Source of the DNA: Gammaproteobacteria bacterium
GTDB lineage: Bacteria; Pseudomonadota; Gammaproteobacteria; Pseudomonadales; Pseudohongiellaceae
DNA: 64,000 nucleotides
Assembly: GCA_029244985.1 (NCBI GenBank)
Contig: JAQWQD010000010.1
Span: 91,828-155,827, forward strand
Direction of reading: 5' to 3'
Position numbers and translations under genes: made by a program. Each line of letters starts with the position of its first letter. The stretch's first letter is position 1. Of this stretch, positions 8,873 to 18,491 are shown piece after piece. The notes beneath the pieces were generated by a model. The model did not search any database, had not been told where the DNA came from, and worked only from the letters and a program-made list of their open reading frames with translations.

Positions 8873-9748
8873 ATGGTTTCTACCAACAACGAACTATCGA
8901 AAGAACGTTTCGGCTTTACATTCTTCCTCTCAGCCTGTGTTCATGCCATCATTATTCTCGGTGTCGGCTTCACTTACCTTGAAGAATTAAAGAGTGAGCC
9001 AGCGCTGGAAATTACCATAGCTCAATATCGCAGCGAGCTAGAATCTGACGAAGCCGATTTTTTTGCTCAAGAAAATCAACTTGGCAGTGGCATCCTGGAA
9101 GAGCGAGCTGCACCGAGCACACCGTTCGAATCTGATTTTAATGACGACGTCATTCAAGAAGCCGTTCCTGTTCCTTCTTCACCCGAAATTTATAATGAAT
9201 TAGAACCGCAAGATATTGCGCTGATCTCTTCTATTAACAGTGATGCTCAGATCCAGACATTACTAAAAGAATTAGATACTGAAGATGAGAAACGGATTAC
9301 AGAAGAAGTCACTCCCGAAGATTTAAGCCTGGAAATAGCAAGCCTGCAGACCCAACTGGATCGTCAGCGGCAAGCCTATGCGAAGCGACCTCGCAGATAT
9401 ACTATTTCATCTGCTTCGACCAAGAAAAGCCATGACGCGCTTTATTTAGATAATTGGCGCAGACGCATTGAAGCAGTCGGAAATATTAATTACCCTGACC
9501 AGGCACGTCGGCAGCAAATCTACGGTAGCTTAAGAATGCTAGTTGCTCTGCTACCAGATGGACAAGTGGAGGGAATTCAGATCTTACAATCTTCCAAACA
9601 CAGCATGCTTGATAGCGCCGCCATCGAAATCATTCACCTTGCCGCACCGTTCGATCCATTTCCGGAGGCAATGCGTGCCGAAGCTGATATACTCGAAATC
9701 ATTCGAACTTGGCGCTTTCATGAAGGGAATGCGCTTAGTAGTTTCTGA
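8873..9748 (+). CDS. tonB: Energy transducer TonB family protein
   Basis: A 291-aa TonB-type protein. A single N-terminal transmembrane segment spans residues about 13-32 (FTFFLSACVHAIIILGVGF). It is followed by an acidic and helical periplasmic linker rather than the proline-rich linker of classical TonB, and by a C-terminal TonB domain with INYPDQARRQQIYGSLRMLV and the RTWRFH end. The gene sits between gshB and yqgE, as is common in Pseudomonas-like genomes, with no ExbB/ExbD partner in the window. It may therefore be a paralogue with a specialised role rather than the main iron-uptake TonB. Confidence 0.85.
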   Translation: MVSTNNELSKERFGFTFFLSACVHAIIILGVGFTYLEELKSEPALEITIAQYRSELESDEADFFAQENQLGSGILEERAAPSTPFESDFNDDVIQEAVPVPSSPEIYNELEPQDIALISSINSDAQIQTLLKELDTEDEKRITEEVTPEDLSLEIASLQTQLDRQRQAYAKRPRRYTISSASTKKSHDALYLDNWRRRIEAVGNINYPDQARRQQIYGSLRMLVALLPDGQVEGIQILQSSKHSMLDSAAIEIIHLAAPFDPFPEAMRAEADILEIIRTWRFHEGNALSSF

Positions 9749-9767
9749 TCAGCGTTTGGTTACTTTA

Positions 9768-10346
9768 ATGACCGAAAGTCATCTTAGCAACAACCTTGAA
9801 AATCAATTCCTTATCGCGATGCCTCAGCTAGGGGGTTCTTATTTCGCGAACACAGTTACCTATCTCTGGAAACACAACGAAGAAGGCGCTTTAGGCATTG
9901 TAGTTAATAAACCCCTACGAGCATGTATTGCGGACATTTTTGATGAGCTTGATATTATTTGTGATATCGAGGGCGATCGATTCCATATGCAACATGTTCT
10001 AGCAGGCGGCCCTGTTGAGCGAGATAAGGGATTTATAATTCACGATTCAGGTAATCAATGGGAATCATCAATTTCAGTGGCGCCGAATATTACCATCTGC
10101 ACTTCAAAAACCATTCTAAAAGACATAGCTGCAGGCTGTGGTCCAAATAATTTCTTAGTTGCACTAGGATGTGCAGGCTGGGAAGCAGGTCAGTTAGAAC
10201 AGGAAATGGTTGAGAACGCCTGGTTAACTGCTCCCGCGAATTCGGAAGTCATCTTCTCCAGCAATTATGGGTCCAAAGCCCGTGAGGCCGCAGCCTTACT
10301 CGGCATAGACTTACAACAAATCTCCCCCGAGGCAGGCCATTCTTAG
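9768..10346 (+). CDS. yqgE: YqgE/AlgH family protein (DUF179)
   Basis: A 192-aa protein of the YqgE/AlgH family, whose molecular role is unsettled although AlgH was first linked to alginate regulation in Pseudomonas. The N-terminus FLIAMPQLGGSYFANTVTYL and the GALGIVVNKPL, GGPVERDKGFIIH and LGCAGWEAGQLEQE blocks are diagnostic. A longer open frame extends upstream into tonB, but the ATG at 9768 begins exactly where family members start and lies 19 bases after the tonB stop, so I chose it. Confidence 0.93.
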   Translation: MTESHLSNNLENQFLIAMPQLGGSYFANTVTYLWKHNEEGALGIVVNKPLRACIADIFDELDIICDIEGDRFHMQHVLAGGPVERDKGFIIHDSGNQWESSISVAPNITICTSKTILKDIAAGCGPNNFLVALGCAGWEAGQLEQEMVENAWLTAPANSEVIFSSNYGSKAREAAALLGIDLQQISPEAGHS

Positions 10347-10369
10347 TTACTAATCGAATACGAATCTCC

Positions 10370-10825
10370 ATGACAATTAAATTTTTCCCCAGTGATTGTT
10401 CAAAACCGGTTGCTGCGCTTGCATTCGATTACGGAACTCAACGTATCGGCGTCTCCTTTGGACAGAGTATTTCTGCCACAGCAAAAGCCATTGCCGTTAT
10501 AAAAGCAAAAGATGGAATTCCAGATTGGGATGAAATTGAGGCTTTATTAATTGAGTGGAAACCTGACCTCTGTGTTGTTGGCTTGCCCTACAATCTCGAC
10601 GGCAGCGAAAGCGTATTACTCGTTCGTGCGATAAAATTTGCTCACCGAATCAACGGCCGTTTTAACTTACCCTGCTTCGGCATGGATGAACGCCTTTCAT
10701 CAAAAGCAGCAATCGAAAAAGTCGTTGCGGAAAATAAAAATAAACAACAGATGGCTGTCGATGACATTGCCGCTCAAATCATTCTTGAAAACTGGTTCGC
10801 AGAATTTAATTCGCAAACTAAGTAG
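10370..10825 (+). CDS. ruvX: Holliday junction resolvase-like RNase H-fold protein (RuvX/YqgF)
   Basis: A 151-aa RNase H-fold protein. The first acidic strand LAFDYGTQRIGVS and the second strand LCVVGLPYNLDGSES are present, with MDERLSSKAA and VDDIAAQIIL carrying further conserved acidic residues. Members act in pre-16S rRNA 5' maturation in E. coli and have resolvase-like activity in some species. It follows yqgE by 23 bases, the order found in most gammaproteobacteria. Confidence 0.94.
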   Translation: MTIKFFPSDCSKPVAALAFDYGTQRIGVSFGQSISATAKAIAVIKAKDGIPDWDEIEALLIEWKPDLCVVGLPYNLDGSESVLLVRAIKFAHRINGRFNLPCFGMDERLSSKAAIEKVVAENKNKQQMAVDDIAAQIILENWFAEFNSQTK

Positions 10826-10843
10826 AGGTTTTATTTTTTAGCA

Positions 10844-10895
10844 CTAAAGTATTAGGTATAAGCTATAAATCCTGTTCTTTTGGGGAATACTTTAG
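10844..10895. repeat. 10-bp perfect inverted repeat between ruvX and yggS
   Basis: CTAAAGTATT at 10844-10853 is perfectly complementary to AATACTTTAG at 10886-10895. The 32-base loop can form a smaller TATA-agc-TATA hairpin. There is no T-tract, so it does not look like a terminator. It may be a leader structure for yggS, whose GTG start is at 10924. A 10-bp match in this distance range is not rare by chance. Confidence 0.4.
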
Positions 10896-10923
10896 ACCAA
10901 CAATCTGTTTAAAGACTCGAAAC

Positions 10924-11607
10924 GTGACACAAATAGCAAAAAATATATCAGTTGCAGTCCAGATGATTCAGAGCCTAGAAGCTAAGTATAGTCGCCCTGA
11001 GTCGAGTGTGAAGCTATTGGCTGTTAGCAAGCGCCACTCCGTAGCAAGCATTCGACAGGCCGCTAAAACAGGAATTACTGATTTTGGGGAAAATTTTGTG
11101 CAAGAGGCTGAAGGAAAAATAACAGCACTGGCCGACCTTCAACTGAACTGGCATTTTATTGGACCAATTCAATCCAACAAAACCCGACGCATTGCGGAGA
11201 ATTTTGACTGGGTACAAAGCCTGGACCGAGAAAAACTCGCTCATCGCTTGAATGAGCAACGCACTGATGAAAAAACTGCCCTAAATGTCTGTGTTCAAGT
11301 CAACTTATCCCAAGAATCTTCTAAATCCGGGATAAGTTTAGAGAGTGCCGAAACCTTAGGTAAGCTGGTAAATGAACTGCCTAACCTTTGTTTAAGAGGA
11401 CTAATGGCGATTCCAGCACCAGAAGAAAATCTCGATCGACAACGCAAATGCTTCGCTAAGCTTGCTCTGGAGTTCTATCGCATGCGGGAGTTGTTTCCCA
11501 CTATGGATACACTTTCAATGGGCATGAGTAAAGATTTTGAAGCCGCCATCGCCGAAGGCTCAACTATGGTTAGGATAGGTACGGCACTATTCGGGCCAAG
11601 GGTCTAA
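10924..11607 (+). CDS. yggS: PLP homeostasis protein YggS/PipY
   Basis: A 227-aa single-domain alanine-racemase-fold protein that binds pyridoxal phosphate and buffers its supply; it has no known catalytic reaction. The PLP lysine is Lys36 in LLAVSKRH, and the family blocks DFGENFVQEA, WHFIGPIQSNKTRR, RGLMAIPAPEEN and LSMGMSKDFEAAI are all visible. The start is GTG. It precedes proC, a conserved pairing. In many relatives pilT lies upstream in divergent orientation, but it is absent here. Confidence 0.96.
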   Translation: MTQIAKNISVAVQMIQSLEAKYSRPESSVKLLAVSKRHSVASIRQAAKTGITDFGENFVQEAEGKITALADLQLNWHFIGPIQSNKTRRIAENFDWVQSLDREKLAHRLNEQRTDEKTALNVCVQVNLSQESSKSGISLESAETLGKLVNELPNLCLRGLMAIPAPEENLDRQRKCFAKLALEFYRMRELFPTMDTLSMGMSKDFEAAIAEGSTMVRIGTALFGPRV

Positions 11608-11687
11608 TTACTCCAATCGGCTTGAATGAGATAGAATAGCCACTGATCGTAGTACGGCAAAAAACTGCAACAGCATTTTAATTTGGA

Positions 11688-12509
11688 GTGAAATTGGAAA
11701 ATACCACAATAGGCTTTGTTGGCGCTGGAAATATGGCGAATAGCCTTATCCGTGGTCTATTGGTGAAGGGCTGTAATCCTTCGTCGATAATTGTTGCAGA
11801 CGTCGACCAAGCAAAACTTCAAATTCTAGGCACGGAATGCGGAGTTCGCTGTGGCGATAACCAATCTATCGCTGATGAAGCAGATATCATTGTGCTAGCG
11901 GTAAAACCACAAGTTATGGAGACCGTCTGCAACCAAATTACCCTAAATGTTAGCGCGCCTCTGGTTGTCTCGATTGCGGCGGGCATTAGAATTGAACAGA
12001 TGCTGAACTGGCTAGGAAGTAACACTGCAGTTGTCCGCTGTATGCCAAATACTCCGGCTCTCATAGGTAAAGGAGCCAGCGGGCTCTATGCGAACAAACA
12101 TGTAACGGATGCGCAAAAACAATTAGCGCAGTCACTAATGGAAGCCGTTGGAATAATTGTATGGGTTGATGATGAAAACGATATAGACACTGTGACTGCT
12201 GTATCAGGAAGTGGTCCAGCTTATTTCTTCTTGTTTATGGAAGCTATGCAAGATGCTGCAAAAGAATTAGGGCTATCGGAAGAACTAGCAAAGCAATTAG
12301 TTTATCAAACTGCTTCCGGAGCGGTGGACTTGGCTATACAAAGCAAGGACTCAACAGCTGAACTAAGAAGAAAAGTAACTTCACCTGGTGGTACCACCGA
12401 ACGCGCAATCAAAAAATTCGAAGCAGGTGACATCAGAAAATTAGTAAATAACGCATTGGTAGAAGCAAAAACAAGATCCATTGAGTTATCTAAAGAAATG
12501 AAGAATTAA
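11688..12509 (+). CDS. proC: Pyrroline-5-carboxylate reductase
   Basis: This 273-aa cytoplasmic enzyme catalyses the last step of proline synthesis, NAD(P)H-dependent reduction of pyrroline-5-carboxylate. The N-terminal Rossmann motif is GFVGAGNMANSLIRGLL, MPNTPALIGKG is the dinucleotide-domain end, and AVSGSGPAYFFLFMEAM plus VTSPGGTTERAI form the C-terminal substrate domain. The chosen start is GTG at 11688; a TTG lies two codons later. Proximity to yggS and yggT matches the usual gammaproteobacterial order. Confidence 0.97.
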   Translation: MKLENTTIGFVGAGNMANSLIRGLLVKGCNPSSIIVADVDQAKLQILGTECGVRCGDNQSIADEADIIVLAVKPQVMETVCNQITLNVSAPLVVSIAAGIRIEQMLNWLGSNTAVVRCMPNTPALIGKGASGLYANKHVTDAQKQLAQSLMEAVGIIVWVDDENDIDTVTAVSGSGPAYFFLFMEAMQDAAKELGLSEELAKQLVYQTASGAVDLAIQSKDSTAELRRKVTSPGGTTERAIKKFEAGDIRKLVNNALVEAKTRSIELSKEMKN

Positions 12510-12521
12510 CGAGTACGAGTT

Positions 12522-13121
12522 ATGGAAGTCATGGGAAGTTCTGCTGCACTTATTTTTAATACACTAACGGGCATCTATCTATTGGCCATATTATTACGTT
12601 TCCTGCTACAGGTTGCCCGTGCGGATTTCTATAACCCTATGTCACAAGCTGTCTTTAGAATTACCGACCCAATGGTAAGAATTTTTCGCAGTTTTATTCC
12701 GGGGTATAAAGGCATCGATTTTTCTAGTTTGATTCTCGCATTGGTGGTTGAAGCGATGGCGATCTGTGTATTAATTATACTTTATGGAGGCAGCATCCCC
12801 TCAGTGGGGTTCATCGTCACCTGGGCTTTTGTTGGTGTATTGCATTTCATGATCATGATTTATTACTACGCTATAATCGGCTCAATCATAATGTCATTCG
12901 TGATGATGTTTTCTGGCAACATGAATCCTCACCCAATTCTCAGGTTGGTTTGGCAATTAACGGAACCTGTTATGGCACCTATTCGAAAAATTATCCCATC
13001 TATGGGTGGCTTGGATTTTTCACCGATATTCATTTTCATTTCAATTGGTTTGATTCGTAATTTTATTTATCAAACATTTGGTGTAAGTGAACAAATAGCG
13101 CTGGTCGTTATTGGCCTCTAA
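12522..13121 (+). CDS. yggT: YggT family membrane protein
   Basis: A 199-aa integral membrane protein made of two tandem YGGT repeats. Each repeat has a hydrophobic helix followed by a loop of the type RITDPMVRIFRSFIPGYKGIDFSSLI (first) and WQLTEPVMAPIRKIIPSMGGLDFSPI (second). The family has been linked to osmotic stress tolerance and cell-division morphology in other bacteria, but no molecular activity is known. It starts 12 bases after proC and closes the run, as 297 bases follow before metX. Confidence 0.93.
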   Translation: MEVMGSSAALIFNTLTGIYLLAILLRFLLQVARADFYNPMSQAVFRITDPMVRIFRSFIPGYKGIDFSSLILALVVEAMAICVLIILYGGSIPSVGFIVTWAFVGVLHFMIMIYYYAIIGSIIMSFVMMFSGNMNPHPILRLVWQLTEPVMAPIRKIIPSMGGLDFSPIFIFISIGLIRNFIYQTFGVSEQIALVVIGL

Positions 13122-13418
13122 TATGTATTAGAGCAAAGATAGTAACAATCCCTTTCTCAACTGCTTTATTCAACCTAAAGCAAATATCTTGTTAAGTTGT
13201 TGTAGTTGATGATGATGCATTTAAGATATGACGTTATACATCGCTTACGGGCGGCAAAATCAATAAACAATTAATCAGATTTTTGACAAAAGAGTTTCAA
13301 GTAAAACAAAGTACCATTACTATTATTAGCTATTTAAGTAATACACTGAAAAGAATAGCTGGTTGAGCAGCCTAAGAACTCACCAATGTTGTTCACGATT
13401 AGTAAAATATAGAGAGTT
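13122..13418. other. Intergenic region before metX
   Basis: These 297 bases are AT-rich and hold no convincing ORF. A perfect TTGACA is present at 13283-13288 but no good -10 hexamer lies 16-18 bases downstream. I see neither a SAM riboswitch core nor a MetJ-type array of AGACGTCT-like boxes. It presumably carries the metX promoter. Confidence 0.5.
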
Positions 13419-14618
13419 ATGTCTATTACATTACCTGAAGATTCTGTGGGGATTGTTGAGCCACAACAATTCCATTTTGATGAACCGCTAAGCCTGCGTA
13501 GCGGTAAGGTCTTACCTGCATACGATATCGTCTTTGAGACTTATGGCGAACTAAACACTAAGAAATCTAATGCTATCCTTATTTGTCATGCCTTAAGTGG
13601 AGACCATCATGCGGCTGGGTACCATAACGGCGATACAAAAAAACCTGGCTGGTGGGATTCCTGTATTGGGGCCGGTAAGGCAATTGATACAAATTTATTC
13701 TTTGTAGTCTGCATGAACAACTTAGGCGGCTGTGGCGGGAGCACCGGGCCTGCCTCGAAAGATCCCGAGACCGGGAAATATTTTGGCCCAGATTTTCCAG
13801 TCCTAACAGTTAGAGATTGGGTGAAAAGTCAGGTAATGCTGATGGATCGGCTTGAAATTCCTAAATGGGCAGCAGTGGTAGGTGGCAGCCTGGGAGGAAT
13901 GCAAGCACTGCGGTGGGCCATTAGTTATCCAGAAAGAATGGCTCACGCAATTTGTATTGCTGCTGCGCCTAAACTGTCAGCACAAAATATCGCGTTCAAC
14001 GAAGTTGCACGACAATCTATAACGTCAGATCCTGATTTTCACCAGGGATACTATTTGGAACATGGAACATATCCAAAACAAGGGTTAACCTTGGCGCGGA
14101 TGGTTGGCCATATCACCTATTTATCTGATAGCGCAATGCGCGCAAAGTTTGGGAAAACAGTGTCTGATTTTGAGACTGAGAAGACGAATTTTGGACGCGA
14201 CCTCCGTTCTGGCAAACTCAGCTTTGGTTTTGATGTAGATTTTCAGGTTGAAAGTTATCTTCACTATCAGGGAGAACGCTTCTCTGAGAACTTTGATGCG
14301 AATACATATTTACTAATGACCAAAGCTTTGGATTATTTTGACCCATCGGTTGATTTCGAAGGCGATCTTAGCAAGGCGTTCCTAAACAGTGACTGCAAAT
14401 TTATGCTTGTTTCGTTCACTACTGATTGGCGGTTTCCCCCAGAGCGTTCGCGAGAACTTGTCAACGATCTTTTAAAAGCAGGAAAAGAAGTAACTTATCT
14501 GGAAGTAGAAGCAGACCAAGGTCACGATGCCTTCCTATTGCCAATTCCGCGCTATATAAGTGCATTTCGTTCTTATCTATGCCGGGTGCATGAGGAGATT
14601 TGCCAAGATGCGCCCTGA
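13419..14618 (+). CDS. metX: Homoserine O-acyltransferase (MetX)
   Basis: A 399-aa alpha/beta-hydrolase that activates homoserine for methionine synthesis. The nucleophile is Ser157 in [12 protein letters not shown]; the acid and base are in [12 protein letters not shown] and [24 protein letters not shown] is a further family signature. MetX proteins encoded beside MetW in Pseudomonas-like bacteria use succinyl-CoA, so a succinyltransferase is plausible, but the acyl donor cannot be fixed from sequence alone. Its stop overlaps the metW start by 11 bases. Confidence 0.95.
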   Translation: MSITLPEDSVGIVEPQQFHFDEPLSLRSGKVLPAYDIVFETYGELNTKKSNAILICHALSGDHHAAGYHNGDTKKPGWWDSCIGAGKAIDTNLFFVVCMNNLGGCGGSTGPASKDPETGKYFGPDFPVLTVRDWVKSQVMLMDRLEIPKWAAVVGGSLGGMQALRWAISYPERMAHAICIAAAPKLSAQNIAFNEVARQSITSDPDFHQGYYLEHGTYPKQGLTLARMVGHITYLSDSAMRAKFGKTVSDFETEKTNFGRDLRSGKLSFGFDVDFQVESYLHYQGERFSENFDANTYLLMTKALDYFDPSVDFEGDLSKAFLNSDCKFMLVSFTTDWRFPPERSRELVNDLLKAGKEVTYLEVEADQGHDAFLLPIPRYISAFRSYLCRVHEEICQDAP

Positions 14619-15201
14619 TTTGGAAATAATTCAACAATGGATAGAACCGGAAAGTCGTGTGCTAGACCTAGGTTGTGGTAATGGCACGCTACTCAATTAT
14701 CTGAAAAGTACCAAACAAGTCCGAGGGATTGGGTTAGAGATAGATGAGGAAAATATTCAACGTTGCATCCAAAATGGCGTAAATGTTATCGAACAAAACC
14801 TCGATCAGGGATTATCAAATTTTCAGTCAGGCAGTTTTGAAACTGTTCTATTAGCGCAGACCCTTCAAGCCTTAAGTAATCCAGACAGACTCATCGATGA
14901 GATGTTACGTATTGGCGAAAGAGGGATTGTTACATTTCCAAATTTTGGTAATTGGAAAAGCCGTCTATACCTTGCTACAAAAGGTCGTATGCCTATCTCA
15001 AAATTCATGCCTCATCAATGGTATGACACCCCTAATATTCATTTCTGTACAGTTAAAGATTTTGATGCGCTTTGCAAAACTAAGAATATTCACGTGTTAA
15101 CACGCACTGTTGTCGACTCTCAACATCAGGGCAGTTGGGCGGTTAAATCCTGGCCAAATTTTCTGGGTGAAATCGCCATCTATCACATAACTAAGGGCTA
15201 A
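14608..15201 (+). CDS. metW: Methionine biosynthesis protein MetW
   Basis: A 197-aa class I methyltransferase-like protein that partners MetX. The SAM-fold glycine loop [12 protein letters not shown] is at residues about 19-30, and the family blocks [20 protein letters not shown] and [17 protein letters not shown] follow. The frame opens further upstream, but the ATG at 14608 gives the standard MRPDLEII N-terminus and an 11-base overlap with metX, implying translational coupling. Confidence 0.95.
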   Translation: MRPDLEIIQQWIEPESRVLDLGCGNGTLLNYLKSTKQVRGIGLEIDEENIQRCIQNGVNVIEQNLDQGLSNFQSGSFETVLLAQTLQALSNPDRLIDEMLRIGERGIVTFPNFGNWKSRLYLATKGRMPISKFMPHQWYDTPNIHFCTVKDFDALCKTKNIHVLTRTVVDSQHQGSWAVKSWPNFLGEIAIYHITKG

Positions 15202-15218
15202 AGGGTTAGAGCCTCAAT

Positions 15219-15821
15219 ATGCAAAAAATCGTCCTAGCAAGCGGTAACCAAGGAAAACTTATTGAGTTACAAACGATACTTTCTGCGAATAACGTAGAAC
15301 TAATTCCTCAGGCATATTTCAATATTAGTGAGGTGGAAGAAACTGGGCTAAGTTTCGTAGAGAATGCATTGATTAAAGCAAGGCATGCCTGTGTTAAGAC
15401 AGGCTTACCCTGCATAGCGGATGACTCTGGGATTGAAGTAGATGCTTTAGATGGGGAGCCTGGAATCTACTCTGCAAGATATTCTAATACCTATGGCAGC
15501 TCAGCGGATGCAGACAATAACGCCAAATTGTTACAAGAGCTCGAGCAGGTTCCTGACCTTGATCGCACTGCCCGATTTCAATGTGTTATTGTGTTTCTCC
15601 GTCATGAAAAAGATCCAATGCCGCTGATTTGCCAGGGCTCTTGGAAGGGCAGAATTATGTTCAAAGAAAGTGGAGAAAATGGCTTTGGCTATGACTCTTT
15701 GTTCTATGTTCCAACTCATCAATGTACTTCGGCTGAGTTGCAGCCGGAAATAAAAAATTCATTGAGTCATCGTGGTCAGGCTTTACGCCAACTCCTGAAA
15801 TGCTGGCAAGACCTCCCTTAA
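15219..15821 (+). CDS. rdgB: XTP/dITP diphosphatase (RdgB/HAM1)
   Basis: This 200-aa house-cleaning pyrophosphatase removes ITP, dITP and XTP from the nucleotide pool. Diagnostic motifs are the N-terminal IVLASGNQGKLIEL, the metal and substrate region PCIADDSGIEVDALDGEPG, GENGFGYDSLFY and the C-terminal LSHRGQAL. It starts 17 bases after metW, and its last 22 bases overlap hemW in another frame. Confidence 0.96.
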   Translation: MQKIVLASGNQGKLIELQTILSANNVELIPQAYFNISEVEETGLSFVENALIKARHACVKTGLPCIADDSGIEVDALDGEPGIYSARYSNTYGSSADADNNAKLLQELEQVPDLDRTARFQCVIVFLRHEKDPMPLICQGSWKGRIMFKESGENGFGYDSLFYVPTHQCTSAELQPEIKNSLSHRGQALRQLLKCWQDLP

Positions 15822-16957
15822 GTCTCTACATTCATATTCCCTGGTGCATTCGAAAATGCCCTTACTGTGATTTTAATTCTCATGAATCAAATTCATCGTT
15901 ACCAGAAGATGAATATATAGAGGCACTTTTAGAAGATCTAGCTCATGAGTTTTCGAGGTTTGGACAAGATCAGCGAGAACTAATTTCTATTTTCATAGGC
16001 GGTGGAACACCAAGTTTATTTAGTGGTGATTCTTATAGAATACTGTTACATCGAATTTCTGAGCTAGTAAATTTTTCTTCGAAAATAGAAATAACTTTGG
16101 AAGCAAATCCAGGAACCGTAGAGGCAGAAAGATTTTCAGGCTATCGTGATGCTGGTATAAACCGCTTATCACTCGGCATACAAAGTTTTAATAATGATTC
16201 TTTGCTTAAGTTAGGGCGTATTCATAATTCTGAAGAATCACTAAAGGCGATTGAAATTGCCAAGGCAGTCGGTTTTAAAAATTTCAATCTTGATCTTATG
16301 CATGGTCTGCCTGGTCAAGAATCAGAACAAGCATTAAACGATTTACAAATAGCTATTAGCGTTGCACCTACCCATATCAGCTGGTATCAATTAACAATAG
16401 AGCCCAATACTGCATTCTATCGCTATCCTCCCCAACTTCCCGATGAAGCTATACTCGACAACATTCAAGGAGACGGTCAAAACCTATTAGAAGATCATGG
16501 CTATATGCAATATGAAGTTTCTGCTTTCGCGAAAAACGGATTTACTTCTTTACATAATCATAATTATTGGAGTTTTGGGGATTATTTAGGAGTTGGTGCC
16601 GGAGCTCATGGGAAACTAACCTTGCCCAATGAAAACAAATTAATTCGTATCAGAAAACAGAAGCAACCAAATAATTATCTCCAAGGGCAAGTTCGCAGAG
16701 AAGCAGAGCTTAAAGATATTCCTAAACAAGAACGAACAATTGAATTTCTGATGAACGCTCTACGATTAAAAGACGGTTTCAACCAAATCCAATTTGAAAG
16801 CAGAACCGGGCTGGCTTTCAGCGTCATCTCAAAGAGAGTAGAATGCCAAATTGAAAATGGCTTAATGCAGCGCACAGGAAAGGATGGCGAAGAATTTTTT
16901 TCAACTACAACTACTGGCTATCGATTTTTAAACAGCGTACTGGAGGAATTTCTCTAA
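15800..16957 (+). CDS. hemW: Radical SAM heme chaperone HemW
   Basis: A 385-aa radical SAM protein, formerly annotated as oxygen-independent coproporphyrinogen oxidase and now known in several species as a heme chaperone. The 4Fe-4S cluster site is Cys16, Cys20 and Cys23 in IPWCIRKCPYC. GGGTPSLF, NPGTVE and RLSLGIQSFN are further core motifs, and the C-terminal winged-helix domain contains EFLMNALRLKDG. It lacks the extra Cys that HemN enzymes carry. It overlaps rdgB by 22 bases and its stop shares one base with the phhB start. Confidence 0.95.
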   Translation: MLARPPLSLYIHIPWCIRKCPYCDFNSHESNSSLPEDEYIEALLEDLAHEFSRFGQDQRELISIFIGGGTPSLFSGDSYRILLHRISELVNFSSKIEITLEANPGTVEAERFSGYRDAGINRLSLGIQSFNNDSLLKLGRIHNSEESLKAIEIAKAVGFKNFNLDLMHGLPGQESEQALNDLQIAISVAPTHISWYQLTIEPNTAFYRYPPQLPDEAILDNIQGDGQNLLEDHGYMQYEVSAFAKNGFTSLHNHNYWSFGDYLGVGAGAHGKLTLPNENKLIRIRKQKQPNNYLQGQVRREAELKDIPKQERTIEFLMNALRLKDGFNQIQFESRTGLAFSVISKRVECQIENGLMQRTGKDGEEFFSTTTTGYRFLNSVLEEFL

Positions 16958-17310
16958 TGAAAGCCTTATATGAAGAACATTGTGAAGCTTGTCAACTCGG
17001 TGCGCCCTTAGTGACCGAGGAGGAAGCAAATGAACTGCTGTTAAGTGTACCAGCCTGGAAGAGAGAATTTAATGATGGCGTAGAAAAATTGGTTCGAGAA
17101 TTTCATTTTGTCGAATTCAAAGATGCATTTAACTTTACCTATAAAATAGCTAGCCTGACAGAAAGAGAAAATCATCACCCAACAATCATCACCGAGTGGG
17201 GCAAAGTTACTATCTTCTGGTGGACTCATAAGATAAACGGTTTGCACGTTAACGACTTTATCATGGCAGCAAAGACTGACATGATTGCTAAGATCTCAGC
17301 ATCTTCATAA
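16957..17310 (+). CDS. phhB: Pterin-4a-carbinolamine dehydratase
   Basis: A 117-aa protein that dehydrates 4a-hydroxytetrahydrobiopterin, recycling the pterin cofactor of aromatic hydroxylases. The active-site ENHHPTIITEWGKV segment is at residues about 70-83, and HKINGLHVNDFIMA is the family C-terminus. The usual length is 100-118 aa. No phenylalanine hydroxylase is in the window. The start overlaps the hemW stop by one base (TAATG). Confidence 0.94.
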   Translation: MKALYEEHCEACQLGAPLVTEEEANELLLSVPAWKREFNDGVEKLVREFHFVEFKDAFNFTYKIASLTERENHHPTIITEWGKVTIFWWTHKINGLHVNDFIMAAKTDMIAKISASS

Positions 17311-17341
17311 ACAATTCAACAACCCGCTTATATCATTGGTA

Positions 17342-18481
17342 ATGCCAAATCTACTATCACAACTCGATACGCTCATAAGTATGCCCAGCGTAAGTTCGGC
17401 ACATTCAAATCTAGACATGAGCAATAAAGAAGTTATCTATTTCCTTGCAGAAGCATTTGAGTCCATGGGGTTTAGCTGTGAAATTATTACCTGCAACAAC
17501 AAAAGCAAATTTAATCTAATCGCGACGTTGGGTAGTGGTCCTGGCGGCTTAGTATTGGCTGGCCATACCGACACAGTTCCTTTCGACCAAGAACTCTGGT
17601 CGGTCGACCCTTTCCAACTTACAGAAAAAGATGGAAAAATATTTGGATTGGGTATTACTGATATGAAAGGCTTTTTCCCCATTGCGATGGAAGCGATAAA
17701 ACCCATATCAGAAGCAGATTTTGTAGAACCACTAATAATTCTTGCGACGGCTGATGAAGAAACTTCCATGCAGGGTGCTAGAACGCTAGCCGAGCTTGGT
17801 CGCCCAAAAGCTAGATCGGCAATCATTGGAGAGCCAACTGGTTTGCGACCGGTAAAAGCCCACAAGGGAATTATGATGGACTCCATTCGTTTATTTGGTG
17901 AGAGCGGCCACTCATCTGATCCCTCTCTTGGAAAGAATGCACTTGACGCAATGCATCAAGTAATTTCTCAATTGATCGATTATCGCGACCAATTAAAAGA
18001 TCGCTATAGCTCTGAATTATTTACTATCCCTTATCCAACCTTAAATTTAGGAAGTATTCATGGAGGCGACAACCCTAATCGTATCTGCGGAAATTGTGCA
18101 CTCGAGTTTGATGTACGTTTAACTCCTGGAATGCACATAGATACAGTGAGAGCCGAAATTCGCGATAAAGTTAGAAGCGTAACGGAACCGTTAAAAATTC
18201 AATTTGAAATGGCAGAAATTTTCAGTGGTGTGCCTGCATTTTTTACACAGGAAAACAGCGCGCTACTTAAGGCTGCAGAGGAGTTGACTGGCCATAGCGG
18301 TATCAGTGTCGCATTTGGCACCGAAGGACCTTTCTTACAACAACTTGGCATGGACACTATTATTATGGGTCCGGGAAACATAGATCAGGCCCATCAACCT
18401 GATGAATATATGTCTCTAGATATGATTAATCCCAGCATTGACGTACTCACGAGACTCATCATTAAACACTGCATACGGTAA
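17342..18481 (+). CDS. argE: Acetylornithine deacetylase
   Basis: A 379-aa zinc M20-family deacetylase converting N-acetylornithine to ornithine in arginine synthesis. Metal-site motifs are LAGHTDTVPFD, GLGITDMKGFF, TADEETSMQGAR and GEPTGLRPVKAHKG, and the C-terminal GPGNIDQAHQPDEY holds the last ligand. The frame is open upstream into phhB, but ATG 17342 gives the standard N-terminus MPNLLSQLDTLISMPSVS. It is followed by argA after 10 bases, so two arginine genes are paired, as in other gammaproteobacteria. Confidence 0.95.
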   Translation: MPNLLSQLDTLISMPSVSSAHSNLDMSNKEVIYFLAEAFESMGFSCEIITCNNKSKFNLIATLGSGPGGLVLAGHTDTVPFDQELWSVDPFQLTEKDGKIFGLGITDMKGFFPIAMEAIKPISEADFVEPLIILATADEETSMQGARTLAELGRPKARSAIIGEPTGLRPVKAHKGIMMDSIRLFGESGHSSDPSLGKNALDAMHQVISQLIDYRDQLKDRYSSELFTIPYPTLNLGSIHGGDNPNRICGNCALEFDVRLTPGMHIDTVRAEIRDKVRSVTEPLKIQFEMAEIFSGVPAFFTQENSALLKAAEELTGHSGISVAFGTEGPFLQQLGMDTIIMGPGNIDQAHQPDEYMSLDMINPSIDVLTRLIIKHCIR

Positions 18482-18491
18482 TAGTTAGAAT

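Noticed and set aside
13122..13418. SAM riboswitch before metX
   Set aside because: No stem and core pattern of SAM-I or SAM-II type and no MetJ boxes were seen.
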